This document shows, piece by piece, positions 60,823-64,000 of a stretch of 64,000 nucleotides of DNA; positions within the stretch are counted from its first letter, which is position 1, and each line of letters begins with the position of its first letter. Below the pieces are notes generated by a model. That model was not told the origin of the DNA. It saw only the letters and a program-made list of their open reading frames with translations, and did no database searches. The position numbers were made by a program, and so were the translations under genes. The stretch lies in the NCBI RefSeq assembly GCF_035917995.1, contig NZ_CP109131.1, forward strand, positions 3,968,001-4,032,000, read 5' to 3'. The stretch comes from Streptosporangium sp. NBC_01755. GTDB taxonomy: Bacteria > Actinomycetota > Actinomycetes > Streptosporangiales > Streptosporangiaceae.

Positions 60823-61127
60823 GACAGGGGGCTCGGCGCGCGGAGCCGGGCGGCCGGTGGAGGAACATCCGGCCGCGAGGTGGGCGAGGCGCGCTGGACG
60901 GCTCGCGAGTCCTGTCTCTTCCGGTCTGACCGAAGCAAGTTTTCCGGTCCGACAGGTATGTGGCAGGTCTCTGTCTCGTCGAGGTAGCGACGTGTTCGCC
61001 ACGTCGTGAGTTGATGTGCTCGGGGTCCCCCGGGGGCGATCTACCGTGGATCGCCGGTAGTCTGTTGTGCCGGTGTGCTATCGCGCACCGGTTCGGCAAT
61101 CTCGGCTACCAGCTACCTGGGGGTCCC
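60823..61127. other. Gene-free region upstream of bS22 with inverted repeat
   Basis: 305 bases with no gene. GGCGATC (61035-61041) and GATCGCC (61049-61055) form an inverted repeat with a 7-base spacer, directly next to TAGTCT (61058-61063), a possible -10 for the bS22 gene. Confidence 0.5.
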
Positions 61128-61226
61128 GTGGGCTCTGTGATCAAGAAGCGCCGCAAGCGCATGGCGAAGAAGAAGCACCGCAAACTTCTGAAGAAGACCC
61201 GCATCCAGCGGCGTAACAAGAAGTAA
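61128..61226 (+). CDS. Small ribosomal subunit protein bS22 (AURKAIP1/COX24 domain)
   Basis: A 32-aa, extremely basic peptide (begins [20 protein letters not shown], ends [12 protein letters not shown]). It is the actinobacterial small-subunit protein bS22. The GTG at 61128 gives the usual length; GGGGG lies 4 bases upstream. It is followed closely by the epimerase gene. Confidence 0.93.
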   Translation: MGSVIKKRRKRMAKKKHRKLLKKTRIQRRNKK

Positions 61227-61249
61227 CAGCGCGGATCTGCGAGGCGCCG

Positions 61250-62275
61250 ATGACCCACACCGTGCTTGTCACCGGGGTCTCGCGCCACATCGGCGCCCGA
61301 GTGGCGAGCGTTCTCGCGGATGACCCGGATATCGACCGGGTCATCGGAGTGGATACGGTGCCGCCGCCTTCGCTCTCACGTGATGGCGGCGTACCTCTCG
61401 GCCGGACGGAGTTCGTCCGCGTCGATCTGCGCAGCCCCGACATCGCGCAGGTGATCGCGGCCGCCGACATCGACACCGTCGTTCACATGAGCCTGGTGAG
61501 CGCTCCTCCCCGGAGCGGTGGCCGGGCGCTCATGAAGGAGCACAACGTCATCGGCACCATGCAGTTGCTCGGTGCCTGTCAGCGGTCCGCGACGGTCCGC
61601 CGCGTCGTCATGCGCTCCACCACCGCCGTCTACGGTTCCTCCTCGCACGACCCCGCGGTCTTCACCGAGAACGCCGAGCCGGGGGAGCCGCCAAGCCACG
61701 GCTATGCCAAGGACGCCTCCGAGGTGGAGGGCTACGTCCGGGGCTTCGCCAGACGGCGCCGTGACGTGGTCGTGTCGACGCTCAGATTCGCCAACTTCAT
61801 GGGCCCCGGCGTCGACTCCCCGCTGACGCGTTACTTCGCCCAACCCGTCCTGCCGACCGTGTTCGGGTTCGACCCGCGGCTGCAGTTCGTTCACGAGAAC
61901 GACGCGGTCGAGGTGCTGCGGCGGATGGCGACGGAGGACCACCCCGGCACGTTCAACGTGGCCGGGGACGGTGTGCTGCTGCTGTCGCAGTGCGCGCGCA
62001 GGATGGGCCTGCTCCCGGTGCCGGTGCCCTCTGTCGTTTTCCGCCTCATGGGCGACCTCGCCCGCGGTACGGGGCTGGTCGACTTCTCCCCCGAGCAACT
62101 CCGCCTGATGTGTCACGGACGTGTGGTCGACACCACCCTGCTGTCCGCGGCTCTCGGCTGGAGGCCGAAGTTCTCCACCGCCGCCGCCTTCGAGGATTTC
62201 GTCCGCGCGCGAGACCTGGCCGGCGGCCTGCCCCTCGCCATGATGGACATGTTGTCCCGGGCAGTGGCGAAATGA
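61250..62275 (+). CDS. NAD-dependent epimerase/dehydratase family protein
   Basis: A 341-aa extended SDR. The N-terminal VLVTGVSRHIGARVASVL is a modified G-x-x-G-x-x-G motif (the middle Gly is replaced by Arg-His). VDLRSPDIAQVI and VVHMSLVSAP follow. The active site region has RSTTAVYGSS and GYAKDASEVE (Tyr-x3-Asp rather than Lys), so classic catalysis may be altered. The C-terminal domain is typical. Homologues occur next to bS22 and an acyltransferase in Streptomyces. The stop lies in the first copy of a 17-bp duplication. Confidence 0.85.
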   Translation: MTHTVLVTGVSRHIGARVASVLADDPDIDRVIGVDTVPPPSLSRDGGVPLGRTEFVRVDLRSPDIAQVIAAADIDTVVHMSLVSAPPRSGGRALMKEHNVIGTMQLLGACQRSATVRRVVMRSTTAVYGSSSHDPAVFTENAEPGEPPSHGYAKDASEVEGYVRGFARRRRDVVVSTLRFANFMGPGVDSPLTRYFAQPVLPTVFGFDPRLQFVHENDAVEVLRRMATEDHPGTFNVAGDGVLLLSQCARRMGLLPVPVPSVVFRLMGDLARGTGLVDFSPEQLRLMCHGRVVDTTLLSAALGWRPKFSTAAAFEDFVRARDLAGGLPLAMMDMLSRAVAK

Positions 62276-62297
62276 GCGCGGTGGCGAAATGAGCGAG
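62264..62297. repeat. 17-bp duplication separating stop and start
   Basis: GTGGCGAAATGAGCGCG (62264-62280) is repeated at 62281-62297 with one change. The first copy holds the epimerase TGA and the second the acyltransferase ATG. Before duplication the two codons overlapped as ATGA. Confidence 0.9.
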
Positions 62298-63245
62298 GCG
62301 GCGAATGAGAGCGGGGAGGCCGACGTCATCCCCATCACCCGCGCCCGCGTCTCCGATGAGGCGTCGGACGATCCTTTCCTCGGGGTGCCGACGGGTGGAG
62401 GCGACGATCAGAGGCCGGCCGAGCTGCTCGACTTCCTACGGCGCCGGGTGACCGGAGACTACGAGGTCGACGAGTTCGGGTTCGATCCGGAGCTCACCGA
62501 CAGGGTGCTGCTGGAGCTGATCCGCCCGCTGTACCGCCACTGGTTCCGCACCGAGACCGTCGGCCTGCACAACGTGCCCGATGACTCCGGTGCCCTGGTC
62601 GTGGCCAATCACTCGGGCACCCTCCCGCTCGACGGGCTCATGCTTCAGGTGGCCCTGCACGACGACCACCCCGCGCGCCGCGCGCTCCGGCTCCTGGGGG
62701 CCGACCTGGTCTACCGGCTTCCGGTGCTCGGTCACCTGTCCCGCAAGACCGGCCACACCCTCGCCTGCCGCGAGGACGCCGACCGGCTGCTCCGCAAGGG
62801 CGAGCTCGTCGGTGTCTTTCCCGAGGGATTCAAGGGGGTCGGCAAGCCGTTCTCCGACCGCTACCGGTTGCAGCGCTTCGGGCGGGGCGGCTTCGTCGCC
62901 TCCGCCATCCGCGCGGGCGTGCCGATCGTTCCCTGCGCCATCGTGGGTGCCGAGGAGATCTACCCCAAGATCGGCGATATGCGTTTCCTGGCCAGGGCGC
63001 TAGGTCTTCCCTACCTGCCCATCACGCCGCTGTTCCCCTGGTTCGGGCTCCTCGGGCTGGTCCCGCTCCCGTCCAAGTGGATGATCGGCTTCGGTGAGCC
63101 GATCCGTACCGACGAGTTCGACCCGGCCGACGCCGATGACCCGATGCTGGTCTTCAACCTCACCGACCAGGTCCGGGAGATCATCCAGCAGCAGCTGGAC
63201 GAACTCCGGCTCCAGCGTGGCCACGCCTTCCCGCCCTTCTCCTGA
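62289..63245 (+). CDS. 1-acyl-sn-glycerol-3-phosphate acyltransferase-like (PlsC family)
   Basis: A 318-aa protein. An N-terminal acidic stretch of about 50 residues precedes the PlsC domain: VVANHSGTLPLDG (catalytic His and Asp in a variant H-x6-D spacing), GADLVYRLPVLGHLSRKTGHTLACRED, GVFPEGFKGVGKPFSDRYRLQRFGRGGFV (substrate site) and IVPCAIVGAEEIYPKIGD. This lysophospholipid acyltransferase type is common beside the epimerase and HAD genes of actinomycetes. It probably acylates a lipid intermediate. Confidence 0.88.
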   Translation: MSEAANESGEADVIPITRARVSDEASDDPFLGVPTGGGDDQRPAELLDFLRRRVTGDYEVDEFGFDPELTDRVLLELIRPLYRHWFRTETVGLHNVPDDSGALVVANHSGTLPLDGLMLQVALHDDHPARRALRLLGADLVYRLPVLGHLSRKTGHTLACREDADRLLRKGELVGVFPEGFKGVGKPFSDRYRLQRFGRGGFVASAIRAGVPIVPCAIVGAEEIYPKIGDMRFLARALGLPYLPITPLFPWFGLLGLVPLPSKWMIGFGEPIRTDEFDPADADDPMLVFNLTDQVREIIQQQLDELRLQRGHAFPPFS

Positions 63246-63369
63246 GGCACTGCCGGCACTTCCCGCGACGGGAACCGTCCGCGCTGCCGGACCGGATCAC
63301 GGTCGCTCGTACGGCAGGCTGACCGGAGCCGGGCCAGGCCGTCCTGTGAGCGGCGGGGCGACGCGCGGG

Positions 63370-64000
63370 TCAGTCGCCGGAACGGTAGTGGCGGCGCAGG
63401 GCGATGGCGGCGGCGACGCTCCCCGCGAGGGCCCCGGCGCCCGCCGCGATGGGCAGGCCGATCAAGGTCGCCTTACGCCCCGTGCGGAAGTCTTTTATCT
63501 CCCAGCCGTTCTCCCTGGCGAAGTCGCGCAACTCGGCGTCGGGGTTGATCGCGGTGGCGCGGCCGACCAGGGAGAGCAACGGCAGATCGTTGGCCGAATC
63601 ACTGTAGGCGGAGCAGCGGGTCAGATCGAGCCCCTCCCTGCGGGCCAGAGCCCTGACGGCCTCGGCCTTGGCGGGGCCGTGGAGCAGGTCGCCGACCAGG
63701 CGGCCGGTGTAGACGCCGTTCTCGGTCTCCGCGACGGTGCCGAGGGCACCGGTCAGGCCGAGGCGCTGGGCGATCACGCGGGCCAGCTCCACCGGGGTCG
63801 CGGTGACCAGCCAGACTCGCTGACCGGCGTCGAGGTGTGCCTGCGCGATGGCGCGGGTGCCCGCCCAGATACGGTCGGCCATCACCTCGTCGTAGATCTC
63901 CTCGCCCAGCCGGATGATCTCCTCGACCTTGCTGCCCGCCACAAACGCCAGCGCGGTCTCCCTGGCCTCTGCGATGTGGGCGGGGTTCTCGTCGCCGCGG
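63370..64000 (-). CDS. HAD-IB family hydrolase (partial)
   Basis: The frame is open past the right window edge; the visible 209 codons lack the N-terminal DxDGT nucleophile motif. Motif II is [21 protein letters not shown], motif III is [17 protein letters not shown] (Lys), and motif IV is [24 protein letters not shown]. This matches SerB-like HAD-IB phosphatases (often CicA-like). A hydrophobic C-terminal helix ([23 protein letters not shown]) suggests membrane attachment. Located downstream of the PlsC gene on the opposite strand; the annotation may change with the missing N-terminus. Confidence 0.88.
   Translation of the reverse strand, partial: RGDENPAHIAEARETALAFVAGSKVEEIIRLGEEIYDEVMADRIWAGTRAIAQAHLDAGQRVWLVTATPVELARVIAQRLGLTGALGTVAETENGVYTGRLVGDLLHGPAKAEAVRALARREGLDLTRCSAYSDSANDLPLLSLVGRATAINPDAELRDFARENGWEIKDFRTGRKATLIGLPIAAGAGALAGSVAAAIALRRHYRSGD

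Overview
The window is very GC-rich, densely coded DNA from a filamentous actinobacterium. The order bldG-like STAS protein, ApgA-like kinase, H+-pyrophosphatase, with a tad pilus remnant and DEAD/DEAH helicase on one side, the HspR/HAIR-controlled dnaK operon, bS22, Scr1-type XRE plus DUF397, AICE-type transfer genes and a Ser/Thr kinase-WD40 fusion all point to Streptosporangiales (Streptosporangium/Nonomuraea-like). The genus is an inference; no rRNA or tRNA was recognised.

Layout. 1-5.1 kb: one end of an actinomycete integrative/conjugative element (AICE): a leftward run of coupled small genes (HATPase, two mini-proteins, SpdB/DUF2637-like and DUF3307-like membrane proteins) facing a divergent GntR/UTRA repressor across a palindromic operator, then a second GntR gene. 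5.4-6.4 kb: the tail of a tad locus with a decayed DUF4244 gene. 6.5-12.5 kb: helicase, bldG/apgA, hppA. 12.6-16.9 kb: a 34-aa membrane peptide coupled to SixA, a FUSC protein, SerB.

17-29.5 kb is the most interesting block: a catabolic island with two IclR regulators, ferredoxin and ferredoxin reductase, FAH-family hydrolase, amidohydrolase, HpcH/HpaI aldolase, cupin, acetamidase/formamidase, Rieske oxygenase alpha and beta, Dabb protein and a two-domain extradiol-type VOC protein. A 19-bp palindrome (best form TGCGAGATGGCATCTCGCA) recurs in four control regions, twice abutting a TTGACA -35 box, which suggests one IclR regulon. The genes fit oxygenation, ring cleavage, hydrolysis and aldol cleavage of an aromatic or N-containing ring compound; the substrate is unknown.

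29.5-35 kb: three paralogous secreted proteins beside a kinase-WD40 receptor. 35-39.5 kb: ABC ATPase, TSUP transporter, DUF2231-Rieske protein, HD hydrolase and a frameshifted small gene. 39.6-42.4 kb: relic of a second mobile element (TraSA N-domain protein, Scr1/DUF397 pair, truncated fur). 42.5-45.7 kb: CapA lipoprotein, TetR, membrane protein, TPR protein. 45.77-47.69 kb: a group II intron sitting just after a terminator hairpin. 47.7-55.7 kb: repetitive secreted protein and the dnaK-grpE-dnaJ-hspR-clpB operon. 55.9-64 kb: lipoprotein, proC, AcuC-like deacetylase, phosphatase, excisionase-like HTH, bS22, epimerase, acyltransferase and a partial HAD phosphatase.

Two themes cross the window. 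Short head-to-tail duplications (9-54 bp) sit at many gene borders, in places separating stop from start or duplicating start regions. Gene relics (DUF4244, a lipoprotein signal peptide, fur, a frameshifted small gene, perhaps an MFS start) lie next to mobile or regulatory DNA.
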